From the NCBI RefSeq assembly GCF_009674565.1, contig NZ_WKJL01000015.1, positions 95,760 through 159,759 on the forward strand: DNA of 64,000 bases, written 5' to 3'. Both the position numbers and the translations under genes were made by a program. Positions 35,890 to 43,796 of the stretch are shown here, piece after piece (the stretch's first letter is position 1; each line of letters opens with the position of its first letter). Below the pieces are notes generated by a model, which saw only the letters and a program-made list of their open reading frames with translations, was not told the DNA's origin and did not search any database. This DNA comes from Duganella aquatilis. Its GTDB lineage: Bacteria > Pseudomonadota > Gammaproteobacteria > Burkholderiales > Burkholderiaceae_D.

Positions 35890-37254
35890 ATGATTTCCGA
35901 CAGCCCTCCCGACACCGCCCCCGCCGCCCCCGTAATCACCGTCAGCGCGCTGAACCAGGCCGTGGCGCGACTGCTGGAGCGCTCTTTCCCACTGACATGG
36001 ATCTCGGGCGAAATCTCCAACTTCACGCGCGCCGCGTCGGGCCACTGGTATTTCACGCTGAAGGACAGCGGCGCCCAGGTGCGCGCGGTGATGTTCCGTG
36101 GCCGCGCGCAGTATGCCGACTTCATCCCGCGCGAAGGTGACAAGGTCGAGGTCCGGGCGCTGGTCACGCTGTACGGCGCGCGCGGCGATTACCAGATCAA
36201 TGTGGAAGCGATCCGCCGCGCCGGTGTCGGCTCGCTGTTCGAGGCCTTCCAGCGGCTGAAGGAAAAGCTCGATGCGGCCGGCCTGTTCCACCCGGACCGC
36301 AAGCGCGCGCTGCCGATCTTCCCGCGCACGGTGGGCATCGTCACCAGCCCGCAAGCGGCGGCGCTGCGCGACGTGCTGACCGCGCTCAAGCGCCGCGCGC
36401 CGCATGTGCAGGTGATACTGTATCCGACGCCGGTGCAGGGCCAGATGGCGGGACAGAAGATCGCCGAGGCGATCGACACGGCGTCGCTGCGCGGCGAGTG
36501 CGATGTGCTGATCGTGTGCCGGGGCGGCGGCAGCATCGAGGACCTGTGGTCGTTCAATGACGAGGAAGTGGCGTATGCGGTGGCCAACTGCCGCATGCCG
36601 GTGATTTCCGGCGTCGGCCACGAGACCGACTTTACGATCTGCGACTTTGCGGCGGACTTGCGCGCCGCGACGCCGACCGCGGCGGCGGAACTGGCAGTCA
36701 CGCCGCGCATGGACTGGATTGGTTCCCTGCGCGCGGACGTGGTGGATATTCGCCGCGCCATGCGGCGGGCCTTGAATGACGCGGAGCAGACGCTGGATGG
36801 GTACACACGGCGTCTGCTGAACCCGACCGCGCAGATTGACCAGCAGCGCCACAAGCTGCGCGCGCTGGCGACGGCGATGACGCACGCGAACCGGGCGCCG
36901 TTGTCGCAGGCGCGGCATCAGCTGGAGCGGTTGGGTGGGCGGCTGGGCACGCGCAGGCCGGATGTGACGGCGGCGCGTTCGGTACTGGCGGGGTTGCAGC
37001 ATCGGGCGGCGATCAGTATCGGCACGCGGCTGGGGCAGCAGCGCGATGCGCTGGGGGCGCTGGCGGCGCAACTGGAGATGCTGAATCCGCAGCGGACGCT
37101 GGAGCGGGGCTATGCCATCATCACCAACCAGCAAGGCGAAATTGTGCGTACCCCTAATCAACTGCACGCCGATACGACGCTGGATTTGAAACTGGCCGAA
37201 GGCAGCGCGCAGGTTGGCATCAACGCCGTCCACCCCGGGCAAGGCGGGGTCTGA
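35890..37254 (+). CDS. xseA: Exodeoxyribonuclease VII large subunit
   Basis: 454 residues from ATG 35890; GTG 35887 in frame is equally possible. The N-terminal OB-fold begins ITVSALNQAVARLLERSFPLTWISGEISNFTRA, with GHWYFTLKD and VRAVMFRGRA after it. The catalytic domain has GIVTSPQAAALRDVLTALKRR, PTPVQGQMA, VCRGGGSIEDLWSFNDE and PVISGVGHETDFTICDFAADLRAATPTAAAEL, then a long coiled coil and the C-terminal LNPQRTLERGYAI. With XseB it degrades single-stranded DNA. A perfect TATAAT at 35806-35811 may be its -10. The stop codon lies inside a GGGGTCTGACCCC motif. Confidence 0.96.
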   Translation: MISDSPPDTAPAAPVITVSALNQAVARLLERSFPLTWISGEISNFTRAASGHWYFTLKDSGAQVRAVMFRGRAQYADFIPREGDKVEVRALVTLYGARGDYQINVEAIRRAGVGSLFEAFQRLKEKLDAAGLFHPDRKRALPIFPRTVGIVTSPQAAALRDVLTALKRRAPHVQVILYPTPVQGQMAGQKIAEAIDTASLRGECDVLIVCRGGGSIEDLWSFNDEEVAYAVANCRMPVISGVGHETDFTICDFAADLRAATPTAAAELAVTPRMDWIGSLRADVVDIRRAMRRALNDAEQTLDGYTRRLLNPTAQIDQQRHKLRALATAMTHANRAPLSQARHQLERLGGRLGTRRPDVTAARSVLAGLQHRAAISIGTRLGQQRDALGALAAQLEMLNPQRTLERGYAIITNQQGEIVRTPNQLHADTTLDLKLAEGSAQVGINAVHPGQGGV

Positions 37255-37258
37255 CCCC
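37246..37258. repeat. GGGGTCTGACCCC intergenic motif, copy 2
   Basis: Reverse complement of the 18988 motif. The TGA inside it is the xseA stop codon, and the motif extends into the 25-bp gap between the convergent xseA and glk genes. A partial copy (GCGGGGTCAGG) follows at 37274. Confidence 0.6.
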
Positions 37259-37279
37259 TATGACGCGGCGGCCGCGGGG

Positions 37280-38272
37280 TCAGGCGGCCGACAACATCGC
37301 CGACATGCCGATCAGCACCGGGTATTTCTCGGTAATGACGTAAGTGGGAATATGCGCCAGATAGTCGGAGAAGCGGCCTTTCTGTTCGAAGCGGGCACGG
37401 AAGCCTGAGCGTTCGAAGAACTCGCTCATCTTCAGCACCGTGCGGCCGCCGATGTAGATGCCGCCCTTCGCGCCCAGGGTCAGCGCGACGTTGCCGGCTA
37501 CCGTCCCCAGCATTTCACAGAACGCCAGCAAGGTCTCCTCGCACACCGGATCGAGCCGATGCACGCCGCGCTCCATGATCTCCGCCGAGTTCAGGTTCTG
37601 CGGCTCAACCCGCGCCCGTTCGCACAGCGCCCGGTACACCAGCGCCAGCCCGATGCCCGACACCAGCCGCTCGCTCGACACATGCTCGTGATAACGCCGC
37701 GCATAGCGCAGAATATCGATCTCGCGCTCGTTCATCGGCGCGAACGTGGCATGCCCGCCTTCGCTGTCGATGGCGATCCAGCGGTCCCCCGCCGGCACCA
37801 ATCCCGACACGCCCAGCCCCGCATCCGCCCCCACCAGACCAATGGTGGCGCCGCTGCGCACTATCCCGCCGCCCACCTGGTGCTTGTGCTCCGCCGCCAG
37901 ATACGGCAAGGCGCTGGCCAGCGCGGTGAAGTCATTCACCACCACCAGCGATTTCAGACTGAACTGCGAGCACACCGCCTCGATCGAAAACGACCAGTGA
38001 TGATTGGTCATGGTAACCCAGTCGCCGTCGATGGGATTGGCAATCGCGATGCCGGCGAAGCGCGCCTGGTAGCCGCCCGCCGCCACCGTCGCCGCCTGCG
38101 ACAGGTAGGCCACCATGGCGGCGCCCAGCGTCGGGTAGGCTTCGCACTCGGTCAGCCAGATCGCTTCGATCTGGTTCGGCGCCGTCTCCAGGCCGAAGCT
38201 GGCACTGCTGCCACCGATGTCGGCCAGGATGCGCGGGCCGTGCGCGAGGTGCGAAAAGGAATCGCGTTTCAT
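37280..38272 (-). CDS. glk: Glucokinase
   Basis: 330 residues, proteobacterial Glk type. The ATP-binding motif ILADIGGSSASFGLE is near residue 15, VNDFTALASALPYL near 110, and IGLVGADAGLGVSGLVP near 145. SEGGHATFAP near 168 and MLGTVAGNVALTLGAKGGIYIGGRTVLK near 260-287 follow. It phosphorylates glucose in the cytoplasm. A LacI-type regulator is divergent, with a LacI-family operator-like palindrome 62-76 bases upstream of the glk ATG, so glk is probably controlled by it. Confidence 0.93.
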   Translation of the reverse strand: MKRDSFSHLAHGPRILADIGGSSASFGLETAPNQIEAIWLTECEAYPTLGAAMVAYLSQAATVAAGGYQARFAGIAIANPIDGDWVTMTNHHWSFSIEAVCSQFSLKSLVVVNDFTALASALPYLAAEHKHQVGGGIVRSGATIGLVGADAGLGVSGLVPAGDRWIAIDSEGGHATFAPMNEREIDILRYARRYHEHVSSERLVSGIGLALVYRALCERARVEPQNLNSAEIMERGVHRLDPVCEETLLAFCEMLGTVAGNVALTLGAKGGIYIGGRTVLKMSEFFERSGFRARFEQKGRFSDYLAHIPTYVITEKYPVLIGMSAMLSAA

Positions 38273-38334
38273 GTCTCTATCCGTTCTGTCTCTTATTGGT
38301 TTACTGCGGCTTGATTATATGTCATGCGTTATTA

Positions 38335-38348
38335 TGAAAACGATTTCA
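38335..38348. promoter_or_regulatory. LacI-family operator between glk and lacI-type gene
   Basis: TGAAAACGATTTCA has palindromic ends TGAAA/TTTCA and a central CG, the general pattern TGAAAnCGnTTTCA of LacI/GalR-family operators. It lies in the 209-bp divergent gap and could serve both genes. Confidence 0.65.
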
Positions 38349-38445
38349 AGCGCGTTTTTCATTAAATACCGCCACCGGCAGAAAGTCAATGCGATGTCAC
38401 TCTTCAAAATGGCGGACAGGCCCGGAATTTATGGTAATCTTCGGC

Positions 38446-38457
38446 GAAAAGGTTTTC
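38446..38457. promoter_or_regulatory. Second operator-like palindrome before the LacI-type gene
   Basis: GAAAAGGTTTTC has GAAAA and TTTTC as perfect arms and starts 36 bases before the TTG start. It resembles a weaker version of the site at 38335 and may serve autoregulation. Confidence 0.4.
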
Positions 38458-38481
38458 ATAACTACATGACAAGGACGCGCT

Positions 38482-39501
38482 TTGGCTGAGATTCCCCACT
38501 CCACCGGCCCATCGACCCTGATGGATGTTGCACGCCAGGCGGGAGTGTCGCCCAGTACCGTTTCCCGCATCCTCAACGGCACCGCCAAGGTGTCGGACGA
38601 CAAGCGCCAGGCCGTGCTGGCCGCCATCACCAAGATGAATTTCGCGCCCAACCAGATGGCGCAGGGCCTGAAAAAAGGCCGCTCGATGACCATCGGCATC
38701 GTGGTGCAGGATATTTCCTCCCCGTTCTTCGACGAAACGCTGCGCGGCGTCGACGATGGTCTGAAAGGCACCGGCTACGCCTCGGTGATCGTCAGCGGCC
38801 ACTGGAACGCGGAAGAGGAAGCCGAGCGTATCCGCTTGCTGCTGGCGCGCAAGGTGGACGGCATCATCCTGCTGTCGGGCCGCATCGGCGACGAGGCGGT
38901 GCTGGGCTTTTCCGGCCAGCGGCCGATCGTCTCCACCGGCCGCGCGCTGCACACCCGCACCGCGCTGGGCTTCAAGATGGACAATGAATACGGCGCCTAC
39001 CTGGCCGTGCACCATCTGATCGAACTGGGCCACCGTCGCATCGCCTTCATTTCCGGCCCGGCCAACAACATCGACGCCAACGAGCGCCTGGCCGGCTACA
39101 CGCGCGCGCTGGAGGAAGCCGGCATTGCGCTGGACCAGAACCTGATCGTCGAGGGCAATTACCACGAGGCCAGCGGCATGCTGGCGATGAACCGTTTGTT
39201 CGACAGCCACCAGCAGTTCAGCGCGGTGTTTGCCGCCAACGACCTGAGCGCCTATGGCGCGCGGCTGGCCCTGTACCGCAAGGGCATCCGCGTGCCGGAC
39301 GACATCTCGCTGGTCGGCTTCGATGACCTGCCCGGCTCGTCGTACACGACGCCGCCGCTGACCACCATCCGCCAGCCGCTGTACGACATCGGCCGCATCG
39401 CCACCCAGGCCTTGCTGCGCATCATCAACGGCGAGGAAGCGCGCGGCGAAGTGCCGCCGCTGGAGCTGATCGTGCGCGAGACCACGCGCCGGGTGCGCTA
39501 G
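38482..39501 (+). CDS. LacI family transcriptional regulator
   Basis: 339 residues from TTG 38482 (AAGGA upstream). The HTH TLMDVARQAGVSPSTVSRILNGTAKVSDDKR is at about residues 12-42, with the hinge helix NQMAQGLKKGRSMTIGIV. The periplasmic-binding-like sensor follows, with ISSPFFDETLRGVDDGL, ELGHRRIAFISGP and VPDDISLVGFDDLPGSSYTTPPLTTIRQP. It senses a sugar or sugar phosphate; the ligand is unknown. Divergent to glk. An ATG at 38521 is in frame but would cut the HTH and lacks a Shine-Dalgarno. Confidence 0.93.
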   Translation: MAEIPHSTGPSTLMDVARQAGVSPSTVSRILNGTAKVSDDKRQAVLAAITKMNFAPNQMAQGLKKGRSMTIGIVVQDISSPFFDETLRGVDDGLKGTGYASVIVSGHWNAEEEAERIRLLLARKVDGIILLSGRIGDEAVLGFSGQRPIVSTGRALHTRTALGFKMDNEYGAYLAVHHLIELGHRRIAFISGPANNIDANERLAGYTRALEEAGIALDQNLIVEGNYHEASGMLAMNRLFDSHQQFSAVFAANDLSAYGARLALYRKGIRVPDDISLVGFDDLPGSSYTTPPLTTIRQPLYDIGRIATQALLRIINGEEARGEVPPLELIVRETTRRVR

Positions 39502-39624
39502 GTTCGCTAACCCACACGAATCCCGGGTGATTTCTGCGGGGACGGCCCATCCGCTTTACAATGATGGACGTTTCGCTAAAAATGACCCGGTTTCAAGAAA
39601 CCAACTCAAACCAAAGGAAGAACA

Positions 39625-40203
39625 ATGGAACATACTCTGCCACCTCTGCCATATGCCATCGACGCCCTGGCGCCGTCCATCTCGCAAGAAACGCTGGAAT
39701 ACCACTACGGTAAGCATCACCAAACGTATGTCACCAACCTGAACAACCTGATCAAAGGTACCGAGTTCGAAAACCTGTCGCTGGAAGAAATCATCAAGAA
39801 GTCGTCGGGCGGCATCTTCAACAACTCGGCACAAGTGTGGAACCACACCTTCTACTGGAACAGCCTGACGCCAAACGGCAAAGGCGCACCAGACGGCGCG
39901 CTGGCCGATGCCATCAACGCCAAGTGGGGTTCGTTCGACAAATTCAAGGAAGAGTTCACCAAGTCGGCCGTCGGCAACTTCGGTTCGAGCTGGACCTGGC
40001 TGGTGAAAAAAGCCGACGGTTCGCTGGACATCGTCAACACCTCGAACGCCGCCACCCCGCTGACCACCGACGCCAAAGCGCTGATCACCTGCGACCTGTG
40101 GGAACACGCCTACTACATCGACTACCGCAACGTGCGTCCTAAGTACATCGAGACCTTCTTCAAGCTCGCCAACTGGGACTTCGCTGCCGCCAACTTCGCG
40201 TAA
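39625..40203 (+). CDS. sodB: Superoxide dismutase (Fe type)
   Basis: 192 residues, SD AAGGAAG before the ATG. Metal ligands are recognisable: His in LEYHYGKHHQTYV near residue 27, His in FNNSAQVWNHTFYW near 74, and the pair in LITCDLWEHAYYIDYRN near 157-161. Gln in NNSAQVWNH and the surrounding residues fit the iron form. It dismutates superoxide in the cytoplasm. A strong terminator follows 17 bases after the stop. Confidence 0.96.
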   Translation: MEHTLPPLPYAIDALAPSISQETLEYHYGKHHQTYVTNLNNLIKGTEFENLSLEEIIKKSSGGIFNNSAQVWNHTFYWNSLTPNGKGAPDGALADAINAKWGSFDKFKEEFTKSAVGNFGSSWTWLVKKADGSLDIVNTSNAATPLTTDAKALITCDLWEHAYYIDYRNVRPKYIETFFKLANWDFAAANFA

Positions 40204-40220
40204 GCGACACCGGCAGCCTC

Positions 40221-40256
40221 AAAGCCCGCAGCGCCCCGCGCCTTGCGGGCTTTTTT
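40221..40256 (+). terminator. Rho-independent terminator of sodB
   Basis: AAAGCCCGCA (40221-40230) pairs with TGCGGGCTTT (40244-40253), followed by a T run (TTTTTT). Confidence 0.93.
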
Positions 40257-40311
40257 ACGCCCATTTGCGCTGCGACAAGTGCTGTTCGACGTGCTAGCAT
40301 ATCTTCGTCGG

Positions 40312-40530
40312 ATGGAGGATGTCCTGAAAAAACTACCTGAGCACGAAGTCGCCCCCAACCTCGGCAAACCACCCAAAGGCGCGGTTTTCGAACGCCGCCC
40401 CTTGGAAGCACATGAGATCGACTGGGAATTGCATCGCCAGATCCTGGAAACGCTGATGTTCAAGCAAACGACGCACGAGGATTTCGACCGCATCAGAGCT
40501 GAGCTCAAAAATGAGTCTAGTAAAGTTTGA
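40312..40530 (+). CDS. Small hypothetical protein
   Basis: 72 residues from ATG 40312; the frame opens earlier, but that part lies over the sodB terminator. The protein is charged and helical (MEDVLKKLPEHEVAPNLG, then ERRPLEAHEIDWELHRQILETL and HEDFDRIRAELKNESSKV). No family recognised. The A-rich tail of the gene overlaps the next small ORF by 20 bases, a spacing typical of two-gene modules. Possibly half of a toxin-antitoxin pair, but nothing in the sequence proves it. Confidence 0.5.
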   Translation: MEDVLKKLPEHEVAPNLGKPPKGAVFERRPLEAHEIDWELHRQILETLMFKQTTHEDFDRIRAELKNESSKV

Positions 40531-40678
40531 TGTGCACAGCGACGGACGATTTCTAGCTTCATTAAGAGACCTTGGCGCCGGGCCAGCAGACCGCATTCTC
40601 GCCATGTTGGATGGAATGAGTGACTGCGTCTCCTGGGCGGAAATGCGCCGGACGTCGTGTGCGTGTTGGCGCGAGTGA
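40511..40678 (+). CDS. Small hypothetical protein, possibly a truncated partner
   Basis: 55 residues, MSLVKFDVHSDGRFLASLRD at the start. It overlaps the end of the preceding ORF in another frame (ATG 40511, preceded by GAGCTCAAAA). The region is AT-richer than its surroundings. The product ends abruptly in a Cys/Trp/Arg-rich tail (RRTSCACWRE), suggesting it may be cut short by a frameshift. No family recognised. Confidence 0.35.
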   Translation: MSLVKFDVHSDGRFLASLRDLGAGPADRILAMLDGMSDCVSWAEMRRTSCACWRE

Positions 40679-40746
40679 CAAGGCTCGTGTGAAGTTCCGC
40701 CGGCGCGACTATAATCGTCGAGCTCGATTTCACACGGAGACACGCA

Positions 40747-41787
40747 ATGACCTACCAGGCTTCACCACACCGTTACGATGAAATGCAGTACCGCACCTGC
40801 GGCCGCAGCGGCTTGAAATTGCCGGCGATGTCGCTCGGCCTGTGGCATAACTTCGGCGATACCAACACCCTCGCCTCGCAGCGCGAGATGCTGCGCACGG
40901 CGTTTGATCTCGGCATCACCCACTTCGACCTGGCCAACAACTACGGGCCGCCTTACGGTTCGGCGGAAACCAATTTCGGCCACCTGTTCAAGGAAGATTT
41001 CAAGCCCTACCGCGATGAGCTGATCATCTCCACCAAGGCCGGCTGGGACATGTGGCCCGGTCCTTACGGCCAGGGCGGCGGTTCGCGCAAGTATGTGCTG
41101 GCCAGCCTGGACCAGTCGCTGCAACGCATGGGGCTCGACTACGTCGATATCTTCTACTCGCACCGCTTCGATCCGGACACGCCGCTGGAGGAAACCATGG
41201 GCGCGCTGGCGCACGCGGTCCAGCAGGGCAAGGCGCTGTATGTGGGCGTGTCGTCCTACTCCGCCGAAAAGACCGCCGAAGCGGCGCGCCTGCTGAAGGA
41301 GTGGAAGGTGCCGTGCCTGATCCATCAGCCCTCCTACAATATGCTGAACCGCTGGATCGAGACCGAAGGCCTGCTCGATACGCTGGGCCAGGAAGGCATA
41401 GGCTGCATCACCTTCACCGCGCTGGCGCAGGGCATCCTGAGCGACAAGTACCTGAACGGCACGCCGGCCGATGCGCGCATCAACCGTCCGGGCGGCGGCT
41501 CGCTGCAGCAGTCGCACCTGAGCGAAGCCAATCTGGAACGCGTGCGCGGCCTGAACGAAATCGCCAGGCGCCGCGGCCAGACGCTGGCGCAGATGGCGCT
41601 GGCCTGGGTGCTGCGCGATCCGCGCATCACCTCCACGCTGATCGGCGCCAGCAACGCCGCGCAGATCCGCGAGAACGTCGCCGCGCTGAAGAACCTGTCC
41701 TTCTCCACCGAAGAACTGGCGCAGATCGACGCGCAGGCGCAGGAAGGCGCCATCAACCTGTGGGCCGGCTCCTCCTCGCACCGCTGA
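40747..41787 (+). CDS. Aldo/keto reductase, L-glyceraldehyde 3-phosphate reductase type
   Basis: 346 residues of the AKR14 (YghZ/Gpr) type. Features are YRTCGRSGLKLPAMSLGLWHNFG at the start, FDLANNYGPPYGSAE with the catalytic Asp and Tyr near residues 60-68, and the catalytic Lys in IISTKAGWDMWPGPYG near 97. HRFDPDTPLEETM carries the active His near 140, and GASNAAQIRENVAALKNL is the NADP 2'-phosphate site near the end. The YghZ family detoxifies methylglyoxal and reduces L-glyceraldehyde 3-phosphate with NADPH. It stands alone; the convergent lipoprotein gene begins one base after its stop. Confidence 0.93.
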   Translation: MTYQASPHRYDEMQYRTCGRSGLKLPAMSLGLWHNFGDTNTLASQREMLRTAFDLGITHFDLANNYGPPYGSAETNFGHLFKEDFKPYRDELIISTKAGWDMWPGPYGQGGGSRKYVLASLDQSLQRMGLDYVDIFYSHRFDPDTPLEETMGALAHAVQQGKALYVGVSSYSAEKTAEAARLLKEWKVPCLIHQPSYNMLNRWIETEGLLDTLGQEGIGCITFTALAQGILSDKYLNGTPADARINRPGGGSLQQSHLSEANLERVRGLNEIARRRGQTLAQMALAWVLRDPRITSTLIGASNAAQIRENVAALKNLSFSTEELAQIDAQAQEGAINLWAGSSSHR

Positions 41788-41788
41788 C

Positions 41789-42271
41789 TCAGTGCGCGCC
41801 GTAGAAGGCTTCGCCCTGCGCCAGATGCTGGGTGAAGTCGAAGCGGCGCGCCAGCATCGCCTCGAAATCCGCGCGCGCAATGCGCATCACATAGCTGTGC
41901 TGATTGGCGATCAGCCGGCTGTCCGGCGGCAGCAGCGCCACGTGCTCGCCGCCGTACCACTTGGCCGCATCCGCATGGCCGGCCTTCAGCACCTGCCCGC
42001 CCTGCTCGATCTGCCAGCCGCCATCGAGCAGAATCCAGATATGGTCGTTGGCGTCCAGGCGGTTGCTGACCTCCATGCCGGCCTGCGCTTCCCACTCGGT
42101 TGAATGATCGATCACCCATTGCAGCTGGCGCTTGTCCAGCCCGGTGAAGAACGGCGTCTTTTTCAGCAGATGCAGATACGTGACGGACTGTTTCATGTGC
42201 GGCTCCTGTGTGGTGCAGCCGCCCACGGCGATCGCAAAGGCAGCGGCAAGCAGGTATCGGGCGATGTTCAT
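41789..42271 (-). CDS. Lipoprotein with cyclic-nucleotide-binding-like domain
   Basis: 160 residues from ATG 42271 (AGGAG upstream). A lipoprotein signal LAAAFAIAVGGC puts Cys19 as the acylated residue. Residues about 30-155 follow the CNB pattern: LLKKTPFFTGLDKRQLQWVIDHS, the Asn-Asp-His-Ile turn NDHIWILLDGGWQIEQGG, GHADAAKWYGGEHVALLPPDSRLIA and VMRIARADFEAMLARRFDF. The phosphate-binding cassette region is altered, so binding of cAMP or cGMP is doubtful. CNB domains are usually cytosolic, so a lipid-anchored periplasmic one is odd. Function unknown. Divergent from the LysR gene. Confidence 0.72.
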   Translation of the reverse strand: MNIARYLLAAAFAIAVGGCTTQEPHMKQSVTYLHLLKKTPFFTGLDKRQLQWVIDHSTEWEAQAGMEVSNRLDANDHIWILLDGGWQIEQGGQVLKAGHADAAKWYGGEHVALLPPDSRLIANQHSYVMRIARADFEAMLARRFDFTQHLAQGEAFYGAH

Positions 42272-42337
42272 GGAAGGCTCCTGGTGAGTTGATGAAACCA
42301 GTATGACTTCTCGCCATCCATGAATAAACACAGTAAT

Positions 42338-42356
42338 ATTGCAATCACTATGCAAT
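42338..42356. promoter_or_regulatory. LysR-type operator candidate
   Basis: ATTGC-N9-GCAAT in the 99-bp divergent gap between the lipoprotein and LysR genes. It includes T-N11-A spacing with dyad symmetry, as LysR-type sites do. Position 15-33 before the LysR start suggests autoregulation and control of the lipoprotein gene. Confidence 0.5.
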
Positions 42357-42370
42357 AACCGCGAATAAAA

Positions 42371-43273
42371 ATGGACCGTTTCAACGCCATGCGCATTTTC
42401 ACCCGCATTGTCGAGCTGGAAAGTTTCAGCAAGGCCGCGGAGGATTTGCAGATTCCCGCCGCCACCGCCACCTACACCATCAAGCAGCTGGAGGCGCGGC
42501 TCGGCGTGCGCCTGCTTCAGCGCACCACGCGCCATGTCAGCACCACGCTGGACGGCCAGGCGTATTACCAGCGCTGCGTGCGCATCCTGGCGGACGTGGA
42601 GGAAACGGAAGCGGGCTTCGGCAACAGCGGCGTGGCGCCGCGCGGCAAGCTGCGCGTGGATTTGCAGGGGACGCTGGCCCAGCATTACGTGCTGCCGCGC
42701 CTGAAGGAATTCTTTGCGCGCTACCCGGATATCGAACTGGAAATCGGCATGGGCGACCGCCTGGTCGACCTGGTGCGCGACGGCATCGACTGCGTGCTGC
42801 GCGTCGGCGAACTGCGCGACTCCAGCATGGTCGGCCGCCGCGTCGCCAGCCTGCAGCAGGTCACCTGCGCCAGCGCCGCCTACTTTGAACAATACGGCAC
42901 GCCCACCACGCTGGACGAGCTGCTGACCCAAGGCCACCGCGCGGTGAACTTCTTCTCATCCAGCACCGGCAAGATGTTCCCGTTCGATTTCGTGGTCGAT
43001 GGCGTGGAACGCAGCATCGCCCTGCCCGGCAGCGTGTCGGTCGCCAGCGCCGAGGCCTATGCGGCCTGCTGCACCCACGATCTGGGACTGGTGCAGGCGC
43101 CGCGCTACCACATGGCGCAGCAGCTGCGCAGCGGCGCGCTGCGCGAAGTGCTGGCGGAATGGCGGCCACGGCCGATGCCGGTCTCGGTGCTGTACCCGCA
43201 CCAGCGGCAGCTGTCGCCGCGCGTGCGGGTGTTCGTCGACTGGCTCAGCGACGTGATGACCGCCGCCAGCTAG
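42371..43273 (+). CDS. LysR family transcriptional regulator
   Basis: 300 residues. The N-terminal winged helix is MDRFNAMRIFTRIVELESFSKAAEDLQIPAATATYTIKQLEARLGVRLLQRTTRHVSTT, the usual CrgA-like subgroup. The substrate-binding domain follows, with GKLRVDLQGTLAQHYVLPRLKEFFARYPDIELEIGMGD near 95-130. Ligand unknown. Divergent to the CNB-type lipoprotein gene, which is its most likely target along with itself. Confidence 0.92.
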   Translation: MDRFNAMRIFTRIVELESFSKAAEDLQIPAATATYTIKQLEARLGVRLLQRTTRHVSTTLDGQAYYQRCVRILADVEETEAGFGNSGVAPRGKLRVDLQGTLAQHYVLPRLKEFFARYPDIELEIGMGDRLVDLVRDGIDCVLRVGELRDSSMVGRRVASLQQVTCASAAYFEQYGTPTTLDELLTQGHRAVNFFSSSTGKMFPFDFVVDGVERSIALPGSVSVASAEAYAACCTHDLGLVQAPRYHMAQQLRSGALREVLAEWRPRPMPVSVLYPHQRQLSPRVRVFVDWLSDVMTAAS

Positions 43274-43277
43274 CTCG

Positions 43278-43631
43278 TCAATCGCGGCGCGACCAGTCGC
43301 GCCGTTCCTCGCGCTGCGCCTGCGGCGGCACATCGCGCGACGCGGTGTCGTTCGGCAGCACGTCGTGGAATTCGCCATCCACCAGCGGGATCGATTCGAC
43401 ATGGTCGAAACCGATGTCGCCCGCCTCCACATTGGCTTCGTCCGCGCCGGCGCGCTCGCCGGTGCCGTGGGCGTCGGTGTCGCTGTCCAGGCCCAGGTCG
43501 GGCTCGCCCACCACATCGCTGCCGCTGTCGGAATTGTCGCTCGGGCCCAGGGCGCGCGTGCCGTGGCCGCGTCCGAGGATACGGTCGGCGCCTGCCGGAA
43601 TGTTATCCGGGTCCAAAGTACTGTCAGCCAT
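43278..43631 (-). CDS. Acidic hypothetical protein
   Basis: 117 residues, very rich in Asp, Gly, Ser and Glu (for example SDNSDSGSDVVGEPDLGLDS), with no hydrophobic core segment, signal peptide or known motif. It ends in a basic patch (PQAQREERRDWSRRD). Likely disordered. GAGGCG lies before the ATG. Its stop lies five bases from that of the convergent LysR gene. No function can be given. Confidence 0.62.
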   Translation of the reverse strand: MADSTLDPDNIPAGADRILGRGHGTRALGPSDNSDSGSDVVGEPDLGLDSDTDAHGTGERAGADEANVEAGDIGFDHVESIPLVDGEFHDVLPNDTASRDVPPQAQREERRDWSRRD

Positions 43632-43741
43632 GATCGCCTCCTTGCCATAAAAATCACATTACACCATCGCCATCGCACCAGGTCGGTGCGGCGGTTCGCT
43701 TATGGCATTGCCTGGCTATCGTTCTTATAGGAATTTTTTAC

Positions 43742-43770
43742 TTTACAAATGTATTATTCATCTCTATAGT
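43742..43770 (+). promoter_or_regulatory. Promoter before the DUF4148 / efflux operon
   Basis: TTTACA (43742-43747), a 17-base spacer and TATAGT (43765-43770) are close to the sigma-70 consensus. Start codon 43797 follows 27 bases later, with ACGGAGA at 43784-43790 as ribosome site. Confidence 0.68.
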
Positions 43771-43796
43771 TATACTCATTAATTACGGAGAACGTC

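Noticed and set aside
35752..37242. Minus-strand frame of 496 codons over xseA
   Set aside because: Composition is that of an antisense shadow; xseA on the plus strand is unambiguous.
40243..40311. Longer N-terminus for the small ORF at 40312
   Set aside because: It would be read through the sodB terminator hairpin and has no ribosome site; ATG 40312 is preferred.
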